Part shown: in pieces, positions 13,367 to 25,260 of the stretch | How positions within the stretch are numbered: position 1 is the stretch's first letter | How the letters are laid out: every line of letters begins with the position of its first letter | Notes under the pieces: model-generated | What the model was told of the DNA's origin: nothing | Seen by the model: only the letters and a program-made list of their open reading frames with translations | The model's database searches: none | Translations under genes and position numbers: made by a program | NCBI GenBank assembly: GCA_021399435.1 | Contig: JAJTUP010000019.1 | Coordinates: 558,001 to 622,000, forward strand | Direction of reading: 5' to 3' | DNA length: 64,000 nucleotides | Source of the DNA: Diaporthe sp. PMI_573 | Taxonomy: Eukaryota; Ascomycota; Sordariomycetes; Diaporthales; Diaporthaceae

Positions 13367-14980
13367 ATGGCGTCCTCCGCAGGGCAGCCATGGACGGGAG
13401 GTCTCACAGGTGCAGGCAAGTTCCCGGATCTCGAGTGGCACCACCTGGGCACTAGCTTCCGTCCGCTAATATACCACATAGCCAAGCTTGAGGCAGTCAG
13501 AAAGTTGATGGAAAAGCTGGCAACCGACCTGGAGAAGCAGGACCTTACGACCGAGCGTGAGTTGTCTCGTGTATGCTTACTTCTTCACAAGACCTGCAGC
13601 TCCTGACGTTATGTAGAACGTGATGCCGCCCTGGAGGAAGTCAAAGTTCACGGCAGGGACCCAAGCAACGCAGATCCCATATTCACCGAGGAGGGTATCA
13701 CAACGCTCACACGACATGCCTTTGACACGTCTACCACCACGACCTCACACAACGCCCTGAGATGTTTGGCCAACGCCATGCTGATCAAGCCAGAGGCACG
13801 GCAAGTTTTCGTCGACCTGGGTTGCGAGTCAAAAGCGTGTGCACAGCTCAAGCGGGACACCTGGGACGATGAGTTTCTCTGCTCGAGGGTGATCTTCCTC
13901 ACTACCTATGGCACCAACGTCGACCTGGCGAAGCTGATCGATGAGCACGGGCTCGCAGCCACTATTATCGCGAAGCTGGCCAACCATGCAAGGCTCGCTT
14001 CGAATCCTGGAAAGGCACAGGCGGATCCGATGCAGGACATGGCACTCGCAGACACGCTGAAGTTGATGTTCAACGTTTCGCATTTTTGCAAGGCCAGGGT
14101 CGAGTCTTTTACGCCGGCTGCGTCTCACATCCTCACATTACTTACAGAGCGCGATATCACACCCTCACGACCACTCGACGGCCCATTCAGCGCTCTCGTG
14201 AATGCTCTAGTCAACCTGAAGCTGGAGAGCAGTGAAGCCCTCGCGGCATTGTACCCAGAAGGCGACCAGCGACCAGCGGCAGTGGATAGACTGATACATC
14301 TGCTCGACCTGTCAATGGGAGCATACAAAGACGCCGACCTCGAGCAGATCGTCACGCCCCTGGTCAGCGTTCTGCGAAGCATACACAAGAGCGCGCCAGA
14401 AGACGTGCAGAAGATCATCCGAGACAAAGTACTCCCACCCAAGGACGACCGAGAAATGGTCCTTGGGCACGGAGAATCGCTGCCTGCGAGGTTACTGCGC
14501 AACTCGACCAACCCGCTGGCACCACAGTTCAGAGACGCCGTCTCACATTTCATGTTCGAGCTGTCCGACAAGGACGCTTCCAAGTTTGTCGAAAATGTGG
14601 GCTATGGCTTTGCGTCTGGCTTCTTGTTCCAGAACAACATCCCTGTGCCGCAGAACGCAGTCGGGGCAGATGGCGCGGGGCCTAGTAGGAGAGCAGTGAA
14701 CCCCATCACGGGACAATTCCTGGATCAGGAAAGCGGCCCGGACCTCCCAGAGATGACTGAGGAGGAGAAGGAGAGGGAGGCCGAAAGGCTGTTCGTGCTG
14801 TTTGAGAGGTAAGCCGACAAGATCTCTGGCTAAAGTTGTTTGTGTGCGTGGTGACGCTAACTTTTGGACAGGCTCAAAAAGACCGGTATCGTGGATGTGC
14901 AGAATCCCGTAGAACAGGCTTTTCGAGAGGGTCGGTTTCGGGATATCAAGGATGATGAGAGGGTGGAAGAATTGGACTAA
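13367..14980 (+). CDS. ric8: Ric8 (synembryn), G-alpha exchange factor
   Basis: Four exons: 13367-13409, 13482-13556, 13617-14808 and 14872-14980, giving 472 residues. Intron 1 (72 bp, branch GCTAAT, acceptor TAG) joins GGLT to AKLEAVRKLMEKL. Intron 2 (60 bp) joins LTTE to QRDAALEE, and intron 3 (63 bp) joins LFER to LKKTGIVD. The body is the Ric8 armadillo-like fold, with family blocks LTRHAFD, NALRCLANAML and LFLTTYGTN. Ric8 binds GDP-bound G-alpha subunits, acts as a chaperone and non-receptor exchange factor, and is needed for growth and development in filamentous fungi. Intron 1 is in frame and has no stop codon, so an unspliced form would add 24 residues near the N terminus. Confidence 0.92.
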
Positions 14981-16233
14981 GCCGTTCGGCCGCCGGAACC
15001 AGGGCACTGCCATAATACGGGGCTCCAGAGGGCCTGATTGAGTGGACACATTTGTACGCCACAGCTGCGGAGAAATTTGTATCTACACTACAATTGACTA
15101 ATTCTGGTGTAGTGATGTTGGTGCGCACCTGACACATAGCTTTCCTGGTAGCGACTTGCAGCCATGCAACGTCCGTAGAGAAGCAATTCCAATAGACCGA
15201 CATAGAGGCCTTTTTTAAAATGATTTGTTTTATGTTACGAGAATTTAGAAACACCAACTGCTGAGGATTGTCTAGTGAACAACAATGAACACCAGGTCTG
15301 CGATGGCATCAACAAACTGCCCATGGCGGAGACCATCATATCCACTCTCTTCCTCTGCAAATTGTCTTACTGCCATAAGGCAGGTAAAAGGCAGGTACAC
15401 GCAGTACAGTGCTGAGACCAAGCTACCACCCCCCCCCCCCCCCAAAAAAAAAACCAACCTTGAAGGACGGTGTACCTGCTATAATCACGTTGCTCTGGCC
15501 AAACTCACCTATGATTCTCACAGATTGTCTTACACAATCCATCACCCATCTTGAAGCGTCTCGCCAACGAAACTGGTCTAATCGAATCGCGTAGAGTCGA
15601 ATTTCACACAGAATTTACGGAGAAATCCGGCCGAGCGCGGACTGGCTGTTGCGATCAAGGTGAGCGCCCATCAACTGTTAACTGACTTCGCCTCTTGGGC
15701 CAACGGGGGCTGAATTTAGGCGTGAGCTCAACTGCACTAACACCTCTGTGCAGCGCACTGACCCTGTGACGGTGTTCAGCTGCTCCTTCTCATACGCGAC
15801 CCTGACGCAACGCTCCTTCATCAACCTTCCCTATCAATTGAGTCTCGAATCAAGCTGAGGGTCAAGTGGTTTTGCGCCGTATCCCATCTCCAGTCCAAGG
15901 AGCCTCCCGTCAATACCGCGTAAGTCCAACACCGCAGCCTCTGCATGTGCGCACCCTACCGCGCCGCTGCTCATCCACCATGACGCGACCTGCCCTGTCA
16001 CCATCGCCTCACTGCACGTGTGCGCACCTCAACTCATCCCCCCAGTCGCGCCACTCGGCACATTATCTCTGAGAATCATACAGCTTTGCGCCTCAGCGGA
16101 GTAGCGTCTTGGGGTCCTCAACCCAGACGCGCGATCCAAGACGGCCGAATATCTGAGCCCGCGCAAGTTCGCGTCACTCATCGGCCGAACTATCTTCAAT
16201 AGCGGACCTTCGAGGCCATTGCAGCAGGACACG
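14981..16233. other. Intergenic; chromodomain-gene promoter
   Basis: This holds the 3' flank of Ric8, the homopolymer tract at 15.43 kb, and a CT- and CA-rich leader for the chromodomain gene. No recognisable gene was seen. Confidence 0.55.
15429..15453. repeat. Poly-C/poly-A tract
   Basis: About fifteen C followed directly by ten A. Low-complexity and intergenic; the length is likely to vary and to be hard to sequence accurately. Confidence 0.9.
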
Positions 16234-17427
16234 ATGCCTCCCTTCGTCGAGGATATGTAAGACTACCTGCGGCCACGCACTGCCCCACCCCACTTCTCCC
16301 CAAGAGCACTTTCAGTTCCACCTCGCATCTGCCGCGCGCCGGGTCGCATGGCCATTGTCAGCTGACGTGTAGCTTCACAGGGAGGAGACGATGGACGACG
16401 TCCCGGTGACCAATATCGGCACAGACATTTTCGACAATTTCGGCAACTTTGACGACGACGAGGAACCTCTCGACTCGGGCCCTATAATCCCCGAAATCAT
16501 GAAGGAAGAGGTTGCCCAGACCGTCGTAAGCATCGAGAACGGAGTTGACGACAACAACGATGATTCCTCTGACGACAACGATGAGGACGCCGATGAGGAC
16601 CTAGAGAACGGCCACGCCACCGAAAGCGTCGCCCCCGAGGCACTTATGGACGTGCCGACTCCAGCCAGTGCCAAGAAGGCGGCCAGCGCGAACAAGATAG
16701 GCCGGGCATCCAAGAGCGCGTCGCGTGTGTCCACTCCGGCCAAGACTCCGAGCTCTGTGAAGGCGAAGGCGACTGGCGGTCGCAAGCGCAAGGTCGAGGT
16801 AGACGCGGAGGAGCCTGCTGCCAAGCGTCCCAGTCACGGTCGCGCTACTGCCGCGGCTGCGAGGGAGGGCATCAAGGAGGCGAGCAAGAAGCGGCCTCGC
16901 GCTGCACCTGGAACCGTCAAGAAGGAGGTACGTCCATATCCACTATTCCCCGGGCTTTTGCAGTGCATTACACAAGGTCTTTGTTTCTAACAGTCTACGG
17001 GGTGACTCAGGCGCCCAAATCCGGTCGCGGTAGACCTGGTCGCAAGCCCAAGGTCGAAAAGGAGGAGCCCGCAGCCGAGGAGTACGAGGTCGAGCACATT
17101 CTGGACTCCGGCATGGACCACACCACAAAGCAGGTCCTATTCCTCGTCAAATGGAAAGGCTACGGTGAGGAGGACAACACTTGGGAGCCCAAGACCAACC
17201 TGACGCACGCGAAAGAGCTGCTGAAGGAGCACGAGGCGGCCAAAAAGAAGGAGGAGAAGGCGGAGAAGGCGGCGAAGAAAGGGAACACCTCCGCCAAGAA
17301 GCCCGCGCTAGCGAAAAAAACCCCAGCGAAAGCTGCCGCGAAAGGTCTCGGCAAGAAAGCCGCTGCAAAGACCGCTCCCGGACGTCCCGGACGTCCTGGA
17401 CGCCGCGGTCGGCCCAAGGCGAAGTAG
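16234..17427 (+). CDS. Single-chromodomain protein with AT-hook-like tails
   Basis: Three exons, 16234-16256, 16381-16927 and 17011-17427, giving 328 residues. Intron 1 (124 bp) has a GCTGAC branch site, and intron 2 (83 bp) joins VKKE to APKSGRGRPGRKPK. Order: a very acidic N-terminal third (DDDEE, DDNNDDSSDDNDED), a basic linker with a GGRKRK run that may be a nuclear signal, an RGRPGRKPK AT-hook-like motif, a chromodomain at about 214-266, then an Ala/Lys-rich H1-like tail ending in a second GRPGRP-type motif. Cage residues can be placed at Tyr215, Trp238 and Tyr241, so binding of methylated histone H3 is likely. No chromoshadow domain is visible, so it is not a canonical HP1. A relation to Neurospora CDP-2 is possible but unproven. 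Confidence 0.88.
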
Positions 17428-18439
17428 GGCTTGTCAGTTCAGGTGTTGAGGCGCACGGACAAAGCCGGCCAGGGGGCTGTGTGAAGAAGCGCAACATTTG
17501 CAATTTGGCGGGTCGGGACACGATGAAACCGTCGAAACTCGGAGTGGGTGATATATGGCCTTGCCTATATGGCCTTGCCTTTAGCAGTGCGCGTCCTTTT
17601 TTGACTTTGGTGGATGCAACCGGCTGGATAGTCTTCCATGAACCGGGCAGAGTGGTTTCTGTCAATTCGTGGCGATTTTTACTTTGAATTAGCTGCTGCA
17701 GAGCTTTTGCTCTGCACCCAGTCACGGACACAAAAGCTGGAATAACCCTGCAAGTATCTCCATGTTCCACTAGCTACTGTAAACCGGTGGTGCTGTCACA
17801 TCACATACATCATGACAGTATCGCAGTCACCTTCAAACAAAATTCGAAAACATCACACTGGAGCCATGTAGCTTGCTCACCCCTCGTCTAGTTACTCTAC
17901 GGGAGGTTGTTCCGCAGAAGATTTCCCCACTGGAGGTCTTCCCAAGGGAGGCCATTCTATGGGAGGTTGTCCTGTAGGAAGCTGTTACAATCGGAGGTTA
18001 TCCCATAGGAGATCATCCTACATCAAGTTGGGCAGTGAGCACTATAGATGCTGTGGCCGCGTAGCAGACACCCGAGCAAAGCTTGTGTTCAGCTATTGAT
18101 TGAAAACCCCCGACCCCCGATTCAGTAAGTCTTCAACATGTCTGGACACTGTCTGACCCACGGACGTGGCCAGCCTGGGCTTGGCCAGCGCCAATCATAA
18201 AGGCCTTGGGTCAGCCGGCCCCACAGCTCGAGCTCGGAAGCTATTTCACGCGCGGGTCAGCCTTGCGGGAACTTTTGAGGCAAAGTGTCCCCCGTCACCA
18301 ATCGCACAATCACACCACGCGCTGTCCCGGCCGCCCCAACCTCCTCCGCCCGTGCAAGTGGCCCGTCCTAGCCTGTGGCCTTTGGTCCGTCGCTGCCCGA
18401 ACGAGCACTCTGAGAGCGGGACACATCCCACCAGCCAAG
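17428..18439. other. Intergenic with dispersed repeat
   Basis: This holds the 3' flank of the chromodomain gene, copy 2 of the dispersed repeat, and the promoter of the MPDU1-like gene. An imperfect tandem of ATATGGCCTTGCCT lies near 17550-17580. Confidence 0.55.
17795..18085 (+). repeat. Dispersed GGAGGTT-array repeat, copy 2
   Basis: This aligns by eye with 26745-27060. The shared order is CATACATyATnACAGTA, then CAAACAAAATTCGAAAAC, then a GTAGCTTGCTCACC-like block, then the GGAGGTTGTCC/AGGA array (about 17905-18025). The shared 3' end is GTTGGGCAGTGAGCACT ... GTAGCAGACACCCGAGCAAAGC. It lacks the A-end sequence present in copy 3. No coding capacity. Confidence 0.75.
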
Positions 18440-19405
18440 ATGGAATCCCTCCGCGACACACTGCAGCCCATCCTGCAGCCCATCACGCACAACCTCCCGG
18501 GGCCGATCCGGGACCTGGGCGTGTCGCTGATCGGCGACAAGTGCTACTCCTCGCTCGTGATGGACATCGACGTCGCCGACGAGGCGTGCCTGAAGCTCGC
18601 CGTGTCCAAGGCGCTGGGCGTGGGCATCGTGGCGGCGTCGTCGGTGGTCAAGGTGCCGCAGATCATCAACCTGGCGCGGTCGCGCTCCGCCTCGGGCGTC
18701 AGCTTCCTCTCGTACCTGCTCGAGACGTCCAGCTACCTCATCTCGCTCGCCTACAACGTCCGCAACGGCTTCCCCTTCTCTACCTACGGCGAGACCGCCC
18801 TCATCCTCGGCCAGAACGTCGTCATCACCGTCCTGGTCCTCAACTACAGCGGGAGGGCCGGCTTCGCCGCCCTCTTCGTCGCCGCCCTGGCCGGCGCCCT
18901 CGGCGCCCTCTTCACCGAGGGCCTGCTCGACGCCAAGACCATGGGCTTCCTCCAGGCCGGCGCGGGCACCCTGGGCGTCGTGAGCAAGCTGCCTCAGATC
19001 GCGGCCATCTGGCAGGAGGGTGGTACGGGCCAGCTCAGCGCTTTCACGGTGAGTCTCGAGGCCGGGACATCCGGACATATCTGCTTGGAGACACAGAAGG
19101 CTAATCTTACCCTTGGACAGGTCTTCAACTACCTGCTCGGCTCGCTCGCACGCGTCTTTACAACATTGCAGGAGGTGGACGACAAGCTGATCCTGTACAG
19201 CTTCGTTGCGGGCTTCGCGCTGAACCTCGTGCTCGCTCTCCAAATGCTGTACTACTGGAACCAGCCATCCGCCAAGGCGCTGGGAAAGCGGAAGGAGAAG
19301 GCCCTGCAGCCCGTCGCCGCGTCTTCGCCCGCCAATTCCGCCACAGGCTCCTCAACTACCACTACTACTCCGAAGAAAGCGCCCACGACACGCAGGCGGG
19401 GGTGA
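18440..19405 (+). CDS. MPDU1-like PQ-loop ER membrane protein
   Basis: Two exons, 18440-19048 and 19121-19405, giving 297 residues. The phase-0 intron of 72 bp has a GTGAGT donor, GCTAAT branch and CAG acceptor, and joins LSAFT to VFNYLLGSLARVFTTLQE. Two PQ-loop repeats are visible, VVKVPQIINLARSRSASGVS and VVSKLPQIAAIWQ, with about seven hydrophobic segments and a basic Ser/Thr-rich C terminus. MPDU1 (Lec35) is needed in the ER for use of dolichol-phosphate-mannose and -glucose in N-glycan, GPI-anchor and O-mannose synthesis. The start was set at the ATG just before MESLRDTLQP; longer upstream open sequence is very GC-rich and probably leader. The intron keeps the frame open, so retention would insert 24 residues. 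Confidence 0.9.
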   Translation: MESLRDTLQPILQPITHNLPGPIRDLGVSLIGDKCYSSLVMDIDVADEACLKLAVSKALGVGIVAASSVVKVPQIINLARSRSASGVSFLSYLLETSSYLISLAYNVRNGFPFSTYGETALILGQNVVITVLVLNYSGRAGFAALFVAALAGALGALFTEGLLDAKTMGFLQAGAGTLGVVSKLPQIAAIWQEGGTGQLSAFTVSLEAGTSGHICLETQKANLTLGQVFNYLLGSLARVFTTLQEVDDKLILYSFVAGFALNLVLALQMLYYWNQPSAKALGKRKEKALQPVAASSPANSATGSSTTTTTPKKAPTTRRRG

Positions 19406-22224
19406 GGTGCCCACGAGGGGCCATTGAGGGGCGCTGGGGCGTTTTCACGAGATCAGACATTTTGTGGTGATTCAACTTGAAGTGGACGGGGAGGTGCAGG
19501 AGGGCACATCTAATGGCTGCCATCCAAGACCTACGGTAGTTAGATCTACACAAATGTCAGACCTTGATTCCTAGCTCATGTCCGCTTTGGGGAAGCCCGC
19601 GACAGCCGTCAGCCCGTCATCCATAATGCTGTCCGCTGGCGATGAACCTCCGTCGGGTGTCAGGCCCACGCCCGAACTGACTCGGCCAGCCCCGGTACAA
19701 TGACAGGAGGAGGAGGAGCATCAAGCCGGGGGTTTCGCGGATTGCTGCAGACTGTGCAAAGCTGCGCAAGGGCATGTCGCCCTCCGGAGATCGAGATTGG
19801 GCGGGTGTTTTCGATTCGCCTGGGCACGATAACAAATGCGCACGTCTCGCCCAGCTGGTGGGCTAGAGCGCGGCTGTCGGCGGGATAGCCGCTTCAAGAT
19901 GCCCGATATAGAGCGGAGGGATGAGCTGTTCACTCATGCAAACAAATCACCAGACTCATTTCTATCCGGCCGAGCCGTCGAGCCTGACGAGAGTGCTCCT
20001 TGGCCAGAAATGAGCACGTGGAGGGACGAGAGGGGGTTGCAAGACGCGGTTCGATGGCGCAGTAGCGCAACGGCCGTAGACGAAGGTTTTGGTGCCGGCG
20101 ATGTGGTGCTTGTGCAAAACCATAGGCCTGGAATTATGATGAGCTGTCTCTGTGTGTTAGATTGATTGTTCTGGACCGGCTGCGGACTTTTACTTTGGCA
20201 CTCTGCATGCAGAGCTTGTGGCGCCGGCTTCCCTCCCCGGTGGCCGACCGGATTGCTGTGAGACTGATGATCCTCCGGTCTTGCACATCCGCCCCCTATT
20301 CATCCCCTACAGATGATCAACAACAGGCAGACAACCCGACAACTCAGTCAGAGAGATAACGATCGATGGGATCAGTGGTGGAGGAACCTGGCTGCAGCCC
20401 TGGTCAAGCTATCAAGGTGACACCGGCCCTCGTGATCGGCTTTTGTACAGTCGAATATGTGTTGCATAATCTGGGCCAAGGCGGCTCTTCACATCCTGGT
20501 CCACCCCGAGACTGGGGGTCGCTGACAAGCCTGACGAGGCTTTGGATCGACCGGCTGTCCCCGGCGCCTCGCATGTGCATGTCATGTCGTCCAGACCCCC
20601 CTCTGCTGGCCCACCACCGCCGGCGTGCATTGGGGCACAACTGCAGGTCTTCCTCTCACGTGCTCTCGTCATCTTGCCTGCCTTGATCTGCGGTGTGTCG
20701 GTGGCACCACCGAGTGAGAGTGCGGAACGGTGGACAGGGGAGCGCAGAGGTGAGGTCGATTGAAGACAACGGAGGATATCATCGGGCCCTGCTGGTCACT
20801 CACCGCCCCGCCAACAGGTCCAAGATCAAGGAGGAGGAGCATTGGCTGTGATAGCCAATGGCGACATTTCCGATTGCCCTTTCGCAAGTCCACCCTGACA
20901 ATGTGGGGATGCGTGACCCATGTCTCCCGCGCTGCAGCTGTCCACGTAATAGATTTCTCCTTACCCAAGCAGCAGCCACAATGCCGTCGTAGGACAGTAG
21001 TCTACTGTGTATGGACAATAGTCTATGGGGTAACATTTCGTGGTTCCTGGCGAGCACCCTCCCCTCTCATGGCGTCGGATATATATTCCGGGGTAACGCA
21101 GCAGGTACAAGCCAAGGGCGGGAGTTATGTCCACGGACGGGGCTGTTTGAATAATTGCTACCCCAATGATCTTCTCCAATAACCAGGCTCCCTGGCTCCT
21201 GGACCCTTGCCTGGCGCAACGAGGCGGAAAGGACTTGGCGCGGAAGACGACGAGGCGGGCAAGCTGGCTCGTTCCCTTTTTCTTCTGGGAAGGCTGAGGT
21301 GGGCCCCAAGTGTTCTTTCTTCTGCTCATGTGCCCTTCTCTGCTACCCCTTGCGGGTGTCCTCCCCGCTCTTGTTCCGCCCCAAGATTGCCGGCGACTGC
21401 GCACAAGGATTGTCGAATCCAAGGACTTAATAAATTGCGATCTAATCAATCCAATCACCCTTTCCTCCCTACCCTGTCCTGTCTCACCGCATCAGCAACG
21501 TGTTGCCGCCCCAGTCTAGCCGCGTAGGCCTGGCGTGTCTCTGCTAAGAGCATAAATAGATGACTCGCCCAGTCGCCCCGGTCGATGGCGCAATAGTCAA
21601 CCATTACCCACTCCGTTTGACAGCAGTGATTCCATTCAGGAGAGCGATTGCGTGCTCACCTTGCTGAGCCGTTGATCAACATTTGGACGGCCAACTGTCT
21701 GTTTACACGGCGTTTCTTGTCTGAGAAGGAGACCAAACCCAACCCTGCGCGGAACATCTCGTCACTTCGCCTTGCCCCCAGCCCCCCACCTGTATCTCTG
21801 TATCTCTTCGTACCCATCGGGAAGGAGGCTGTACTGTGTACTGTACAGTCGGCGCGTCTCGTCACGCATACGGTCAACCGTCGCATTTGCTGGGCTGAGA
21901 CGGATACACACACCTCGGGCCCCTTTCTCGCCCGACCTCGGTCATCCTCTGGTCATTGCTCGGGGGACACGGAGGCAATTGGAAGGATTGATAATCGGGC
22001 GTGAAGGACGCATTGTCTCTGGCCCTCCTGCCGCTTTTGTCTGATTTAAGCCTGGTCTGCTCTTCTGACCCCGTCTCCCACCCGCCGGCGCCAACTACGC
22101 ACCATCACCTGCACGTTTTCTTTTCTGTTGCCTTGCGCTTTGCCTCTGCTGTTTCTTGTCGAGATATCTGGGTCTAGTTTGCTCTCTGGGTTTACAGAGT
22201 TGTCTATACCTACACACAGATATA
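19406..22224. other. Long intergenic region; choline sulfatase promoter
   Basis: About 2.8 kb without a supported gene. The last kilobase is pyrimidine-rich and contains a CTGTACTGTGTACTGTACAG near-palindrome near 21829-21848; it is probably promoter and a long 5' leader for the sulfatase. Short open frames here have no domain and overlap on both strands. Confidence 0.5.
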
Positions 22225-24194
22225 ATGGCACCCGACTTAAACTCTCTCCCTTCGTCACCAAACCTGACGAAGGAACAGACTCCTTTCAATGGCCAGGGCA
22301 ATGGTACTAACCCCAGCTTGGGCAACGGCACGAAGCGGCCCAACATCCTGTACATCATGGCCGACCAGATGTCAGCGCCCCAGCTGAAGATGTACAACCC
22401 GGACTCCCAGATCAAGACCCCCAATCTTGACGCCCTCGCAGCAAGATCCGTCCAGTTCGATTCGGCCTACTGCCCCTCTCCGCTCTGCGCGCCCTCGCGC
22501 ATGAGCATGATCTCGGGCCAGCTTCCCATGAAGATTGGGGCTTACGACAACGCATCCCAGATCGGCAGCGACGTCCTCACATACGCCCACTACCTGCGCC
22601 TGCGGGGCTACCACACCGTGCTGGCCGGCAAGATGCACTTTGTCGGCGACCAGCTGCACGGCTACGAGAGCCGTCTCACCAGCGACATCTACCCGGGCGA
22701 CTTCGGCTGGTCCGTCGACTGGGACAACCCCGAGACCAGGCTCGAGTGGTACCACAACGCCAGCTCCATCAAGCAGGCGGGAGTGTGCATCCGCAGCAAC
22801 CAGCTTGACTATGACGAGGAGGTCATGTACAAGTCCACCCAGTTCCTCTACGACCAGGTCCGGAAATCCGATGATCGACCTTTCTGCTTGACGGTACGTT
22901 TTGATAAAGGAGAACAGAGCAATAAGAGAGAAAGCCAGTATATGGATGGCCGGATAGCCAGCAACCATGATATGCCGTAGACTTTGAACCACTAGGCCCA
23001 ACGTTTTGCTAACAGTATTGGTCAATCGCATAGGTTTCTCTCACTCACCCACATGACCCTTACACCATTGAGAAGAAGTACTGGGAACGGTACGAGGGAG
23101 TCGACGTCGACCTGCCAAAGGTCAGAATCCCCAAGGAGGAACTGGACCCCCACAGCCAGAGGTTGCTGAGAGTTTGCGACCTGTGGGATGAGAACTTCAC
23201 GGATGAGCAGATCAAGAAGGCCAAGAGGGCATACTACGGCTCTTGCAGCTATGTCGACGATTGCATTGGCAAGCTTTTGCAGACGCTTGAGGACTGCGAC
23301 CTGGCCGATGACACCATCATCGTCTTCTCCGGTGATCACGGCGATATGCTCGGCGAGCGTGGCCTGTGGTAAGTTTCACCACGCGCCTCCCCAAATCTGT
23401 CAAGACATGGGCTGATCAAATAATTATAGGTACAAGATGAGCTACTTCGAGGGCTCTGTGCGGGTCCCCATGCTGGTGTCGTACCCCAAGTGGTTCGCTC
23501 CCCACCGTGTCTCTCAGAACGTCTCCACTCTGGACATCCTCCCCACCATGTGCGACCTGGTAGGTACCAAGCCGGAACCAGGCTTCCCCATGGATGGTAT
23601 TTCTATGATGCCGCACCTGCTCGGCCAAGAGGGCCACGACACCGTCTTTGCAGAGTACACCGGCGAGGGAACTGTCTCGCCACTCATGATGATCCGCCGT
23701 GGTCCGTGGAAGTACATTATCTGCCCGGCGGACGGCGAGCAGCTGTTCAACCTGAAGGACGACCCGTACGAGGTGCATGACCTGGTCAAGAGCCTCGCCA
23801 AGAAGGGATCCAACCTGAGCGCCGAGGACCTCAAGGTCAAGGAGGTGTTCCAGGCATTTGGTGCAGAGGCGAGGGCAAAGTGGGACTTCGAGAAGATCAC
23901 CAACGAGGTCCTCCTGAGCCAGAGGCAGAGGAAGTTTGTCTGGACGGCGCTCAAGCTCGGTCACTTCACGAGCTGGGACCACAACCCCAGTGACGATGGT
24001 CGGAACAAGTAAGCGTTTCGTCAGGATCTCTCGTATCTGCTAAAGACGGCATGGCTGACATTCGCAATAGGTATATCCGCTCTCACATGGACCTCGATGA
24101 CTTGGAGAGAATGGCACGCTATCCTCCTGTTGATCCAAACGGAGTCCCCACCAAGAAGCTGCTGTCCCACCAAGCTGGTGCTCTCGGCGAGTAG
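22225..24194 (+). CDS. Choline-O-sulfatase
   Basis: Four exons, 22225-22893, 23034-23368, 23430-24008 and 24071-24194, giving 568 residues. The introns (140, 61 and 62 bp) restore CLT-VSLTHPHDPY, GLW-YKMSYFEG and RNK-YIRSHMDL. The sulfatase fold starts at about residue 39 (PNILYIMADQM). Asp47 is a likely metal ligand. The nucleophile motif is Cys88-Ala-Pro-Ser-Arg92; this Cys is converted to formylglycine in the family. FSGDHGDMLGERGLW is the second signature, and the C-terminal block with LGHFTSWDHNP and MDLDDLERMARYP matches the choline-sulfatase C-terminal domain. The enzyme hydrolyses choline sulfate to choline and sulfate and serves as a sulfur (and choline) source. No signal peptide is seen, so a cytosolic location is expected. 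Confidence 0.93.
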
Positions 24195-25260
24195 GCTTCT
24201 CAGACCCCTCTGCACCAGCATTGCTCGAAGTTGCCCAGCGTCCCACACAAATGTACTCAGCGGACCGAAGTGGACGCTTCTACGACGATACGAATCTCAC
24301 ATTTGGTTGGTCTTTGGAGTCTCATTGTGACGGAGTTTGTTACATTGCCGGTTTTCCATTCTCATCATCATCTTCTTATCACAAGCACTTGCTATGAAGC
24401 AGGTGTCAACTGGTGGTGGAAGTCAAGGAGTCAGCGAGCGGGATTTTGGTCAGGCGGGAAATGCGATTGTCATTCAGGTACCCGTGTATTAGGTAGTCAA
24501 ATTCAAGTCTGCGATTGAAGCATACCCCCAGGTTCTAAGCTGCTCGAGCGTCCTGCCCAGGCGGCCACGTTGTCAGGTTGTCAGTGCCACTGTGACAAGA
24601 CGAGGCTAGATGATCGCGTGCTTGTCAGCGTTTTGTTCACCATTGCCAGGAGGAGGCGGAAGCAGCATGTCGTCTTTCCTCCAAGCTATGACGTGCTCAG
24701 TTCGTGCCTGCAGATCCCGTCTCTGGCTTTCCCGGTAGGGCTGCATTGGTCTGAACCGCCTGAACTCAATTCAGACTTCCGTTTTGGGCGGGCGTCCGGA
24801 GAAGGGACCCGTTGCAGTAGCGTGGATGGTGGCAGCCGTTCCGTTTCGAGGTCGACGGTGATGCCATTCCTAGCCTCAATGGCGTGCTTGAAGCTTGCGA
24901 ACCGAGTCTGGATTGTTCTCTGCCACGCCTGGCCCAAGCACAAAGTTTGCCAGAAGCGTGGCCGCTAGCGGGTTGTGGGGTTCAGTACCCCACGTTTGGG
25001 GTAAGCTACCTACCTTAGGTGCTTAGGTACCTACCTACCCAGGTGGAGCACTTGCGGCCGAGCCTGACGTCGGACAGCCTCACAGCATTCAGGCACAATC
25101 CAATTTGCTGATCGCGAAACAACAATTAGACCTACCAGCGACGCACACTTCGGCACGAACTCCAGGCTCCAATCTGTTTCAGCTCTGATCGAACACGACC
25201 AAACTGCGTCCTCGGAATACTGGGTGGTGCCTGCCTTACGAGCTTGGAAGACTTGCGACG
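24195..25260. other. Intergenic; Med8 promoter
   Basis: This holds the 3' flank of the sulfatase gene and the upstream region of Med8, including a TACCTA/TAGGTA-rich segment at 25.0 kb. The open frame 24570-24968 has no recognisable domain. Confidence 0.5.
25007..25044. repeat. TACCTA/TAGGTA palindromic tract
   Basis: A short run of TACC and AGGT tetramers in both orientations, including TTAGGTACCTACCTACC. Shorter versions of the same motif recur in other intergenic parts of this window, near 5.75, 31.93, 32.0 and 57.93 kb. Confidence 0.7.

Noticed and set aside
22156..22224. N-terminal extension of the choline sulfatase
   Set aside because: The upstream codon is TTG, not ATG; the first in-frame ATG is at 22225.
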